Positions 9,416 through 17,840 of a stretch of DNA of 64,000 nucleotides are shown piece after piece (the stretch's first letter is position 1; every line of letters begins with the position of its first letter). The notes under the pieces were generated by a model. It was not told the origin of the DNA. It ran no database searches and saw only the letters and a list, made by a program, of their open reading frames with translations. A program made the translations under genes and the position numbers. Origin of the DNA: UBA9300 sp032260385 (GTDB taxonomy: Bacteria > Bacteroidota > Bacteroidia > Bacteroidales > VadinHA17); NCBI GenBank assembly GCA_032260385.1, contig JAVVEL010000002.1, forward strand, positions 62,001 to 126,000. Direction: 5' to 3'.

Positions 9416-10552
9416 GTGAAATATTTTATTATTGCAGGTGAAGCAAGCGGCGATTTGCACGGGTCAAACCTTATTGCCGGGCTCGTTAAAACTGACCCCG
9501 AAGCAGAAATACGTTGCTGGGGTGGGGATAAAATGGAAAAAGCAGGCGGAGTCCTCCTGGTTCATTACAGGGAGCTCGCGGTGATGGGTATCTGGGAAGT
9601 GCTGATAAAACTTGGGAAAATATTCAAAAACCTCAGAATATGCAAGCAGCAGATACTTGAGTTTAATCCCGACCTGGTCATACTTATTGATTACCCGGGA
9701 TTTAATCTCAGAATAGCTGAATATCTGAAAAATTCTAATATCAATGTTTATTATTATATAAGCCCTAAAGTATGGGCATGGAAGAAATCAAGGATAAAAA
9801 AGATTAAGTGTTATATAAACAGGATGTATGTTATCTTCCCTTTCGAACCTGAATTTTTTGAAAAATACAATTACAGGGTCCATTATTTTGGGAATCCCCT
9901 CGTCGATTCAGTAGAAAAGGGAATAAATGAAGCTGCCGGAAGGTCTCAGTTCCTGGATCGTTACGGACTCGATGAGAAGCCTTTTATATCACTTCTTGCC
10001 GGCAGCAGGAAACAGGAGATCAGGAAAATACTCCCTGTAATGGCAGGGATCGAAAAATATTATCCTGATTATCAGATACTGGTTGCCGGGATCAGTAGCG
10101 TCGACCCCGGGGTGTATGAACATATCCTTAATGAAACAGGCATTAAAGTGATATATGACGATACATACAGCGTGCTTGTAAATTCTGATGCGGCACTCGT
10201 AACTTCAGGTACAGCAACCCTTGAAACGGCCGTCGCCGGTATACCACAGGTAGTATGTTACAAAACGAGCCGACTGTCATATGCTGTTGCCAGGATGCTT
10301 GTCAGGATAAGGTTTATTTCACTTGTCAACATAATAATGGATAAGGAGATAGTAAAAGAACTTATTCAGAAGGACCTCAATGAAAGACGGCTGGTTTCGG
10401 AGCTGAATGTAATTCTGCCCGGTGGCTGGAAAAGAGAGCAAATGATTACTAATTATACGATTTTGAAAAAGAAACTATCCGGCAAAGGCGCCTCCGAACG
10501 CATAGCAAAAGATATGTACCACTCTCTTAAACTGGTTGATAATGTTAACTAG
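9416..10552 (+). CDS. lpxB: Lipid-A-disaccharide synthase
   Basis: GT19 glycosyltransferase that joins UDP-2,3-diacylglucosamine and lipid X into the lipid A disaccharide on the inner face of the membrane. The 378-residue product has the family opening FIIAGEASGDLHGSNL, then LIDYPGFNLR, YYISPKVWAWK and LLAGSRKQEI, and the C-terminal TSGTATLETA nucleotide-sugar motif. The start is a GTG at 9416; no in-frame ATG gives the conserved N-terminus. The last 11 bases overlap the ATG of the SpoIID gene. Confidence 0.95.
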   Translation: MKYFIIAGEASGDLHGSNLIAGLVKTDPEAEIRCWGGDKMEKAGGVLLVHYRELAVMGIWEVLIKLGKIFKNLRICKQQILEFNPDLVILIDYPGFNLRIAEYLKNSNINVYYYISPKVWAWKKSRIKKIKCYINRMYVIFPFEPEFFEKYNYRVHYFGNPLVDSVEKGINEAAGRSQFLDRYGLDEKPFISLLAGSRKQEIRKILPVMAGIEKYYPDYQILVAGISSVDPGVYEHILNETGIKVIYDDTYSVLVNSDAALVTSGTATLETAVAGIPQVVCYKTSRLSYAVARMLVRIRFISLVNIIMDKEIVKELIQKDLNERRLVSELNVILPGGWKREQMITNYTILKKKLSGKGASERIAKDMYHSLKLVDNVN

Positions 10553-11708
10553 TTTTAGAAGCTGCATTTTAGTTTTTTTGACGCTCTCAGCATTTACAGT
10601 CAATTCCCTGGCGGGCGATATCAGAATCGGGCTGCTGAGCCTTGACCGGCCTTTTTCATTGACCATTAATATTTCCGGGGGAGAATATAAAATGCTGGCC
10701 GGCGGTAACTGCGTCAACCTAAAAAAATATGATAACATCCTCATTGTCAGAGCTGGAAATCAGGTGCTGGCCACTACTGCTTCAGGCAATACCCTGGTGG
10801 CTGATTCCATAAGCCTGATAGCAGGCGGTTCTGAATCATATTGTTCAGTCAGGAATAATCTCAGGGAAGGAAGCCCCGGTAAATATTACGGCCATCTTAC
10901 AGTTATGTCAGACATAGGAGCATTGCTGGCTGTTAATACAGTAGACGTTGAACATTACCTTGCAGGTGTTGTGCAGGCAGAGGCGGGATTCAAGGGCAAT
11001 CCGGAATATTTTAAAACACAGGCAATGCTTGCCAGGACCTACCTTTACATGAATATTGACAGGCATATGCGTGATGGATATAACCTTTGTGATAAGATAC
11101 ACTGCCAGGCCTATCACGGAAGGTCAGAGGTGGAGGTGATTCACGAGGCTGTAAAGGCAACGAGTGGCCGGGTGCTGGCCAATGCTGACAGCTTTCTTGT
11201 TTTTGCACCTTTTCATTCAAATTGCGGTGGTCAGACCCAATCGTCGGAAAATGTGTGGCTCGCTGCCATGCAACACCTGTCAGGCGTGATTGACCCATAT
11301 TGCGGTTTTTCAAGGAATGCACACTGGAAAAAGGAAATAAGCGTGGCAGAATGGATAGCCTACCTGGGTGAACATGGTTACCGCCACCAGGATACTAATG
11401 ACCTGGTTTTTAAGCAATGGAGCAGGAAGCGTGACTATATCGCAGCAGACTTTTCATTTCCCCTGATAAAGATTAGGGAAGATTGGGAATTGAGGTCAAC
11501 TTTTTTTTCATTAAGTCTTGATAATGATAGTGTTATTATTGATGGCAGGGGCTATGGCCATGGGGTGGGACTGTGCCAGGAAGGTACCATGGTAATGTCG
11601 GAACGGGGATTTAAAATGGAGGAGATCATTGGTTTTTATTTCCGGGGACTAAAAATACTTGATATAAAGGATGTCAAACCCTCAGTTGAGATAAGTACGG
11701 CATTTTAA
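10542..11708 (+). CDS. SpoIID/LytB domain protein
   Basis: Secreted peptidoglycan-acting protein of the SpoIID family (lytic transglycosylase or amidase enhancer). I start at the ATG at 10542 (388 residues) rather than the TTG at 10536. Residues 1-24 form a signal peptide (LTLSAFTVNSLA). The SpoIID core begins near residue 130 (NTVDVEHYLAGVVQAEAG), with QAMLARTYLY, the cysteine-containing CDKIHCQAYHG, FHSNCGGQT, and the conserved C-terminal GRGYGHGVGLCQEG. It overlaps lpxB, so it belongs to the same transcript. The family fits outer-envelope cell wall remodelling in a non-sporulating Gram-negative. Confidence 0.88.
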   Translation: MLTSFRSCILVFLTLSAFTVNSLAGDIRIGLLSLDRPFSLTINISGGEYKMLAGGNCVNLKKYDNILIVRAGNQVLATTASGNTLVADSISLIAGGSESYCSVRNNLREGSPGKYYGHLTVMSDIGALLAVNTVDVEHYLAGVVQAEAGFKGNPEYFKTQAMLARTYLYMNIDRHMRDGYNLCDKIHCQAYHGRSEVEVIHEAVKATSGRVLANADSFLVFAPFHSNCGGQTQSSENVWLAAMQHLSGVIDPYCGFSRNAHWKKEISVAEWIAYLGEHGYRHQDTNDLVFKQWSRKRDYIAADFSFPLIKIREDWELRSTFFSLSLDNDSVIIDGRGYGHGVGLCQEGTMVMSERGFKMEEIIGFYFRGLKILDIKDVKPSVEISTAF

Positions 11709-11731
11709 GTACATTTGTATTCAAATTTCGA

Positions 11732-14167
11732 ATGATGCTTGCTATATACAGGAGAGAAATAAGCAGCTTTTTTACAGGTATGACAGGCTATATCGTAATC
11801 TTTGTCTACCTGCTCATAAACAGTACATTTATGTGGATCCTGCCTGGTGAATGGAATGTGCTGGACAGCGGCTATGCCAGCCTTGAACCACTGTTTATTA
11901 TAAGTCCCTGGGTCTTCCTCTTCCTTGTACCGGCCGTTACCATGCGCATGGTGGCCGAGGAAAAGCGCAGCGGTACCATGGAACTGCTCCTGTCAAGACC
12001 TGTAAGGGAAGGACACATAATATATGGCAAATACCTGGCATCTGTTACACTTGTGCTCCTGGCTCTTCTTCCCTGCATTGTCTATTATATATCAGTAAGT
12101 ATACTCGGAGATCCCCCTGCTAATATTGACAGGGGCGGTACACTCGGGGCAAGCCTCGGTCTCTTTTTTCTTGCCTCCGTATATGCTGCCATAGGGATCT
12201 TCTCCACCACGCTTAGTTCAAACCAGGTGGTGGCATTTATAATAGCTGTTATCACCGGTTTCATCCTTTTTGCCGGCTTCGATTCATTTGCCCTCCTCCC
12301 GGGGCTGAAAAAACTTGATGAATTTATAATAGGACTGGGAATAAATGAGCACTATAAATCAGTAAGCAGGGGAGTAATCGATTTAAGAGATATTGTCTAC
12401 TTCGTGGTGAGTGTGCTGATTTTCACCGAGGCGTCCAGGCTGGTTCTGTCGGCACGCAGATGGAAACACGGAAGGTCAAATCCATTCCATAAGAGACCTG
12501 CCGGTAAAATCAGCAGCTATGCCATGATGATAGTCATACTGCTACTGATGGCCATCTTTTCATCCTTTATTTCATTCAGAATAGACCTTACCTCGGATAA
12601 GAGGCACACCCTGTCTGATCAAACAAAAGAAATACTGTCCGGCCTCGAAGATGATATATTCTTCCAGGTTTATCTGGACGGGGAAATGCCCATAGCTTTC
12701 AAGAAGCTAAGGAGATCAGTAAGGGCGATGCTTGATGAGTTCAGGATGTACTCAGGGAGAAAAGTTGATTACCAGTTTATTAATCCGTCAGGAGCAGATC
12801 AGGAGGAGGAAAGAAACAGGCAGCAAATATCACTGATAAATAAAGGCCTGATGCCCGTGACAGTGTTTGACAATGATGAGGAAGGTGGCAGATCAGAAAA
12901 ACGAATATTCCCGGGGATAATATTGAATTATAACTCGGTGGAGCTGCCAATAAACTTCCTTAAAAATAATCCTTCCATGCCTGCTGAAGTAAATCTGTCA
13001 AATTCAGTTGAAGGACTTGAATATGAGTTGATACAACCGATAGCAACCCTCATTTCGGGAAAAATAAATAAGGTGGCCTTTATTGAAGGTCACGGTGAGC
13101 TTGATGAGATGGAAGTTGCAGATATAACCCTGGAGATGGCAAAGTACTTTACCGTTGACAGGGGCTCAATAAATGGCCAGCCGGGCATACTCGACGACTA
13201 TGCCGCAATAATCATCGCCGGGCCCACTCAGGAATTCAGTGAAGAGGATAAGCTTGTAATCGACCAGTATATTATGAACGGAGGCAAGGTCCTGTGGCTT
13301 ATTGATGAGGTTATGGTAAGTGCCGACAGCCTTGCACTGGGAGGAACTGTTGCATTGTACAGGCCCTTGAATATTGAAGACCAGTTGTTTAAATATGGCA
13401 TACGGATTAACCCGGTTCTGATACAATCTACCGACTGTCTTATTATACCCGTCAGCTCAACCATCAGGGATTCCCGGCAGATAATTCCCGTACCCTGGAT
13501 CTACTATCCCTTGTTGCAAACCAATGCTAACAGCTCATTGACAAGAAATATTAACAGGCTTAAATCAGAGTTTGTCAATTCTGTGGATACAGTAGGACAG
13601 AACCCGGAAGTTAATAAAGTTATACTCCTTGCCAGCTCAAGAAAAAGCAGAACAGTTAATCCTCCCCTGTTTATTAAGCTGGATGACTATAAGAATCCTC
13701 CCCCCGAAGAGGTTTTTACAGACTCATACATACCGGTTGCGGTGCTGCTTGAAGGTCGTTTTAATTCACTGTATGCAAACAGGCTTACTTCATTTGGGGG
13801 CGGGGGTCTGAAAAAGGAAAGTACAGATTCAAAAATGATAGTTGTTGCTGACGGCGATATAATAAAAAATGAGGTAAGCATGGTTGGTAACATGATTACT
13901 CCGCAGAGCCTGGGCGTGGACAGGTATTCCGGGCAGACTTTCGGCAATAAAGACTTTATTATTAATTGCCTGAACTACCTGGTAGACGATAAAGAATTGA
14001 TAAGCCTGCGATCAAGGGAGTTTAAAATTAGACTGCTTAACAGGGATAAGATTAAAGAAAACAGGATTTTCTGGCAACTGGTCAATACCCTGGGACCTGT
14101 ATTGCTTTTGTTTATTGCCGGAACGGGCTTTATGATTATCAGGAAAAAGAAATACGTTCAGTATTAA
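11732..14167 (+). CDS. GldF-GldG fusion protein (ABC permease plus auxiliary domain)
   Basis: 811 residues that join two proteins usually encoded separately. Residues about 1-245 are a GldF/ABC-2-type permease with six hydrophobic helices and the conserved PAVTMRMVAEEKRSGTMELL. From about residue 262 the GldG part starts with its own helix, followed by FRIDLTSDKRHTLSDQT, a long extracytoplasmic domain of the ABC_transp_aux type (VAFIEGHGELDE, IIAGPTQEFSEEDK), and a C-terminal membrane anchor (LLLFIAGTGFMIIRKKK). GldF/GldG work with the ATPase GldA, which is not in the window. The DUF4340-like gene follows after one base. The role may be gliding, secretion or envelope assembly. ATGs at 11732 and 11735 are both possible. 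Confidence 0.85.
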   Translation: MMLAIYRREISSFFTGMTGYIVIFVYLLINSTFMWILPGEWNVLDSGYASLEPLFIISPWVFLFLVPAVTMRMVAEEKRSGTMELLLSRPVREGHIIYGKYLASVTLVLLALLPCIVYYISVSILGDPPANIDRGGTLGASLGLFFLASVYAAIGIFSTTLSSNQVVAFIIAVITGFILFAGFDSFALLPGLKKLDEFIIGLGINEHYKSVSRGVIDLRDIVYFVVSVLIFTEASRLVLSARRWKHGRSNPFHKRPAGKISSYAMMIVILLLMAIFSSFISFRIDLTSDKRHTLSDQTKEILSGLEDDIFFQVYLDGEMPIAFKKLRRSVRAMLDEFRMYSGRKVDYQFINPSGADQEEERNRQQISLINKGLMPVTVFDNDEEGGRSEKRIFPGIILNYNSVELPINFLKNNPSMPAEVNLSNSVEGLEYELIQPIATLISGKINKVAFIEGHGELDEMEVADITLEMAKYFTVDRGSINGQPGILDDYAAIIIAGPTQEFSEEDKLVIDQYIMNGGKVLWLIDEVMVSADSLALGGTVALYRPLNIEDQLFKYGIRINPVLIQSTDCLIIPVSSTIRDSRQIIPVPWIYYPLLQTNANSSLTRNINRLKSEFVNSVDTVGQNPEVNKVILLASSRKSRTVNPPLFIKLDDYKNPPPEEVFTDSYIPVAVLLEGRFNSLYANRLTSFGGGGLKKESTDSKMIVVADGDIIKNEVSMVGNMITPQSLGVDRYSGQTFGNKDFIINCLNYLVDDKELISLRSREFKIRLLNRDKIKENRIFWQLVNTLGPVLLLFIAGTGFMIIRKKKYVQY

Positions 14168-14168
14168 A

Positions 14169-15128
14169 ATGAAATGGGTAGCAGGAGTAATATTGATTAT
14201 AGTACTCATTATTGCACTCTTTTTAATTGGGAGACATGTTCCTTTCGGTGCAGGCAATTCCGTTTTCAACCTTGAGAATGCGGAAGGGGTAACAAGTATA
14301 TCCATTGTCTCGGATAATTCATCAGTTAACCTGGAACGAAGGACTGACAAATGGTATGTTAACGGAAAAGAACCGGCCAGGCAGGCGGCAGTTGAATCAT
14401 TACTGAAAATTATAAGGGATATAAGAATTAAGTCACCCGTTTCATCTGATGTGTTTAATGATATCCTAAGGGATGGAGATACGCAACGTACAGATATTAA
14501 GATATATGATGACAGAAGAATTGTTCAGTCCTTCCATATTTACAGTAATCCATCATATGAGGTCCCCTGTATTATGAGAAAAAGGGATGATGCAAAACCT
14601 TTCTTTGTTCATGTGCCGGCTTATGATCTTGATCCGGGGACTTTTTTTATTGCTGACCAAAGGTTCTGGATGCCCAACACGCTGTTCAGTACAAGTCCGG
14701 GCATGATCAAAGAAATACACTTTGAATATTTTGAAACACCTGATTCATCCTTCAGTATCAGCATAAACGGAAGTCAGGTCTCGTTCAGGAGTGAAATATA
14801 CGTGAATGAAACTATTGATACCACAGCTGTCGGGAGGTACCTGTCATACTTTACATATGTGCCATTTGAAAGCAGGGTCCTGGATATGACCCGGGCAGCC
14901 ATGGATTCAATCAGGCAGGACCCGCCATACTTTAAGCTGGAGCTCATAGGCAGGGGAGCTGATACAACTAGCCTGTTGACATGGACGAGGATATTTAAGG
15001 GTGGGAGTAAGAATCTAAAAGATACCGACAGGCTTTGGGGCAGCATCAACGGAGAGGATTTGTTAATATTTAGATACTATGACCTGGATCCTCTTATCAA
15101 AGGACCGTCCTATTTTATTTCGGACTGA
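14169..15128 (+). CDS. DUF4340-like periplasmic anchored protein
   Basis: 319 residues with one N-terminal membrane anchor (about 4-22, VILIIVLIIALFLIG) and a periplasmic part of repeated beta-rich units: VTSISIVSDNSSVNLERR followed by KWYVNGKEPA, then a second similar unit. This resembles the DUF4340 family found next to GldG-type ABC auxiliary proteins. It starts one base after the GldF-GldG stop codon, so the two are almost certainly co-translated partners. Exact function is unknown; membership of the same complex is inferred from gene order. Confidence 0.7.
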   Translation: MKWVAGVILIIVLIIALFLIGRHVPFGAGNSVFNLENAEGVTSISIVSDNSSVNLERRTDKWYVNGKEPARQAAVESLLKIIRDIRIKSPVSSDVFNDILRDGDTQRTDIKIYDDRRIVQSFHIYSNPSYEVPCIMRKRDDAKPFFVHVPAYDLDPGTFFIADQRFWMPNTLFSTSPGMIKEIHFEYFETPDSSFSISINGSQVSFRSEIYVNETIDTTAVGRYLSYFTYVPFESRVLDMTRAAMDSIRQDPPYFKLELIGRGADTTSLLTWTRIFKGGSKNLKDTDRLWGSINGEDLLIFRYYDLDPLIKGPSYFISD

Positions 15129-15264
15129 TTTTTATTTGAGGATAAAACTTTTTTTACTAATATTGATAAACTGTAATTAATATAAAACATGCCTTTGATT
15201 CAGGCATTTAACTCATTCGATTACTGTTAAAGGGATAATTGGTAAAACTAAATAAACATAAAAC

Positions 15265-16395
15265 ATGAAATTCGTCGTATCAAGTACTGAGCTTCTGGGC
15301 CATCTTCAGGGTATAAGTAAGGTAATAAGTTCAAAAAACACACTTCCCATACTTGATAATTTCCTCTTTAAACTTGAGGGAGATAACCTTGAGATAACGG
15401 CTTCTGATCTTGAGTCAACGCTCATAACCAAAATGAGTCTTCAGAACACCGAGGGTGACGGGAGTATTGCTATCCCGGCAAGAATTCTCCTTGATACACT
15501 GAAGGAGTTTTCTGAACAGCCGCTTACTTTTGAGATCAACATGGATACCATGGCCATAGTGATTAGCTCTGAAAAGGGTAAATTCAGTATAGTGGGCCAG
15601 AACGGAGTTGACTTTCCTGTGCTGCCTGTCATTAAAGGAGATAAGAAGGTTTCCTTTGATCTTGATGCTGAATTATTGCTCTCGGGTATCAATAAGACTC
15701 TGTTTGCCACGGCTGATGACGAGTTAAGGCCGGTGATGGGTGGTATTTTTATTGAAGCCGGAGCCGACAAGATTACATTTGTGGCCTCTGATGCACATAA
15801 GCTGGTGAGGTACCAGCGCAGCGACGCAAAATCCGAAGAGAATGCATCATTTATCCTGCCCAAGAAGCCGGCCTCATTACTGAAGAACATACTGCCCAGG
15901 GAAGAAGGTGTGGTGTCACTTGAACTGGATGATAAAAATGCTTTTTTCACCCTTTCGGAATATAAAGTGGTTTGCAGGCTTGTTGAAGGTAATTATCCTA
16001 ATTACAATTCTGTAATACCCACCAATAATCCTAGGAAGATCACCATTGACAGGGTGGAATTGTTAAATACCCTTAAGAGAGTATCCGTATTTTCAAACCA
16101 GGCCAGTAACCTTGTAAAACTTGAATTTACAGGCAACCAGATAAGGGTATCTGCCCAGGATATAGATTTTTCCATTTCTGCTTATGAGAGACTCAATTGT
16201 CAATATGAAGGGGATGATATGGAGATTGGCTTTAAATCAGTCTTCCTCCTGGAAATACTTTCCAATATTGAATCTTCTGATGTGGTGATTGAACTGGCCG
16301 ATCCAACCAGGGCCGGTTTATTTCTGCCTTCGGAAACAGATAATGAGGCTGAGGATGTCCTGATGCTCCTTATGCCTATGATGATCAATGCCTGA
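15265..16395 (+). CDS. dnaN: DNA polymerase III beta sliding clamp
   Basis: Ring-shaped processivity clamp of the replicase. The 376-residue product has the usual three clamp domains, beginning MKFVVSSTELLGHLQ, with SKNTLPILDNFLF, RPVMGGIF, FVASDAHKLVR, VEGNYPNYNSVIP and the C-terminal LLMPMMIN, which matches the usual LMPMR-type end except for the last residues. A 136-bp spacer precedes it, with no recognisable -7 box, so it may depend on upstream transcription. dnaA and recF are not adjacent. Confidence 0.96.
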   Translation: MKFVVSSTELLGHLQGISKVISSKNTLPILDNFLFKLEGDNLEITASDLESTLITKMSLQNTEGDGSIAIPARILLDTLKEFSEQPLTFEINMDTMAIVISSEKGKFSIVGQNGVDFPVLPVIKGDKKVSFDLDAELLLSGINKTLFATADDELRPVMGGIFIEAGADKITFVASDAHKLVRYQRSDAKSEENASFILPKKPASLLKNILPREEGVVSLELDDKNAFFTLSEYKVVCRLVEGNYPNYNSVIPTNNPRKITIDRVELLNTLKRVSVFSNQASNLVKLEFTGNQIRVSAQDIDFSISAYERLNCQYEGDDMEIGFKSVFLLEILSNIESSDVVIELADPTRAGLFLPSETDNEAEDVLMLLMPMMINA

Positions 16396-16403
16396 CTAAG
16401 CGG

Positions 16404-17174
16404 ATGGAACTGAACCTCAAACGACCACTTGCTTTTTTTGATCTTGAAACAACAGGGATAAATATCGCCAGGGACCGGATAATAGAAATATCAGTTGTTA
16501 AAATACATCCCGGTGGAAGGGAGGAATGGTTTACTAAACGACTTAATCCCGGCATGCCCATAAGTCCACAGGCCAGTGCTGTTCATGGCATAACTGATGA
16601 TGATGTAAAGGATTGCCCTTCTTTCAGGGAGATCGGCAAGAACCTGGCAAAATTTCTTGAAGGTTGCGACCTGGCCGGCTATAATGCTATACGCTTCGAT
16701 ATCCCCTTGCTTGCCGAGGAGTTTCTGAGGGAAGAAATTGATTTTGATATAAGGAAAAGAAAATACATTGACGTTCAGGTTATCTTTCATAAAAAAGAGC
16801 AGAGAACACTAAGTGCTGCCTATGTTTTTTATTGCAACAAGGAACTTTCAAACGCTCACAGCGCAAAAGCTGACACCGAGGCAACCTACGAAATACTCAA
16901 AGCCCAGATTCAGAGATATGATGATCTTGATAATGATGTGGATGAACTGGCTAAATTCAGTCATCACAGTAAATTTGCAGATCTGGCAGGACGCATAGTC
17001 TTTAATTCAAAGGGACAGGAAGTGTTTAACTTTGGGAAACATAAAGGTGAGCCGGTTGAAGAAGTCCTGAAAAATGAACCAAGTTACTTTGCATGGATGA
17101 TGGAAGGTGACTTCCCGGAATATACCAAGAAAGTACTTACTGAAATAAAGCTAAGGACATTTAATAAGGGCTAA
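16404..17174 (+). CDS. DnaQ/epsilon-like 3'-5' exonuclease with C-terminal add-on domain
   Basis: A DEDDh exonuclease: FFDLETTG (Asp13, Glu15), AVHGIT, the AGYNAIRFDIPLL motif and the HSAKADTEA motif holding the last His and Asp. The exonuclease domain spans about residues 7-170. The last 50 residues (VFNFGKHKGEPVEEVL, then YFAWM) match the short domain also seen in DUF3820-type proteins. It starts 8 bp after dnaN, which fits a replication proofreading or repair role; whether it is the replicative epsilon subunit is not certain. Confidence 0.85.
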   Translation: MELNLKRPLAFFDLETTGINIARDRIIEISVVKIHPGGREEWFTKRLNPGMPISPQASAVHGITDDDVKDCPSFREIGKNLAKFLEGCDLAGYNAIRFDIPLLAEEFLREEIDFDIRKRKYIDVQVIFHKKEQRTLSAAYVFYCNKELSNAHSAKADTEATYEILKAQIQRYDDLDNDVDELAKFSHHSKFADLAGRIVFNSKGQEVFNFGKHKGEPVEEVLKNEPSYFAWMMEGDFPEYTKKVLTEIKLRTFNKG

Positions 17175-17190
17175 GGCTGCTTTTTACAAC

Positions 17191-17802
17191 ATGAAAATAA
17201 TTTGTATAGGACTTAATTACAGGGACCATGCAGAGGAAATGGGCAAGCCTCTTCCCCGGGAACCTCTCGTTTTTCTCAAACCTGACTCATCACTTCTAAA
17301 AAGGAATAAACCCTTCTTTATACCTGGTTTTTCCGACAATATACATTATGAGGCTGAAATAGTCCTGCGCATATGCAAGCTGGGCCGTTCTGTCGCTGAA
17401 AAATTTGCTTACAGGTACTTTGACCGTATTACTCTTGGTATAGATATGACGGCACGGGACCTTCAGTCATCTCTTTCAGCTGCCGGCAAACCCTGGGAAA
17501 TAGCCAAATCATTCGACGGGGCAGCCCCGCTGGGTGAATTCATTAGCCTTGATGAGGCAGGTGATGCAAATGATATTTCTTTCAGGCTCGAAAAAAACGG
17601 TAAAACAGTACAGAAGGGTAACACTTCACTGCTTATATTCAGCTTTGACAGTATTATTTCCTATGTGTCGCGTTTTTTTACCCTCAAAACAGGAGATCTG
17701 ATTTTTACCGGTACTCCTTCCGGGGTAGGCCCCGTCAGCCGTAGCGACAGGTTAACAGGCTATATAGGCGACCTGAAAGTGATTGATTTTATGATAAAGT
17801 AA
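17191..17802 (+). CDS. Fumarylacetoacetate hydrolase family protein
   Basis: 203 residues, the size of the compact acylpyruvase/oxaloacetate-decarboxylase-like FAH branch. Visible family motifs are IGLNYRDHAEEMG, LVFLKPDSSL, the metal ligands in HYEAEIVL, GIDMTARDLQ, WEIAKSFDGAAPLG and GDLIFTGTPSGVGP. It hydrolyses a C-C bond in a diketo acid or decarboxylates oxaloacetate; the substrate cannot be named. It is the last plus-strand gene of the run and 16 bp after the exonuclease. A GC-rich hairpin follows. Confidence 0.88.
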   Translation: MKIICIGLNYRDHAEEMGKPLPREPLVFLKPDSSLLKRNKPFFIPGFSDNIHYEAEIVLRICKLGRSVAEKFAYRYFDRITLGIDMTARDLQSSLSAAGKPWEIAKSFDGAAPLGEFISLDEAGDANDISFRLEKNGKTVQKGNTSLLIFSFDSIISYVSRFFTLKTGDLIFTGTPSGVGPVSRSDRLTGYIGDLKVIDFMIK

Positions 17803-17833
17803 GGGGTGCGCTAATGATAACTTAAGCACCCCT
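17802..17833. terminator. Hairpin between convergent genes
   Basis: AGGGGTGC (17802-17809) pairs perfectly with GCACCCCT (17826-17833) across a 16-nt loop. It lies between the ends of the FAH gene (+) and the M14 gene (-). There is no strong T-run, so its termination efficiency is uncertain. Confidence 0.5.
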
Positions 17834-17840
17834 CCATATC

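Noticed and set aside
11732..14167. Sequencing error joining two separate genes gldF and gldG
   Set aside because: The frame is continuous, a linker joins the two parts, and no start codon with leader is evident at the junction; still worth checking with reads.
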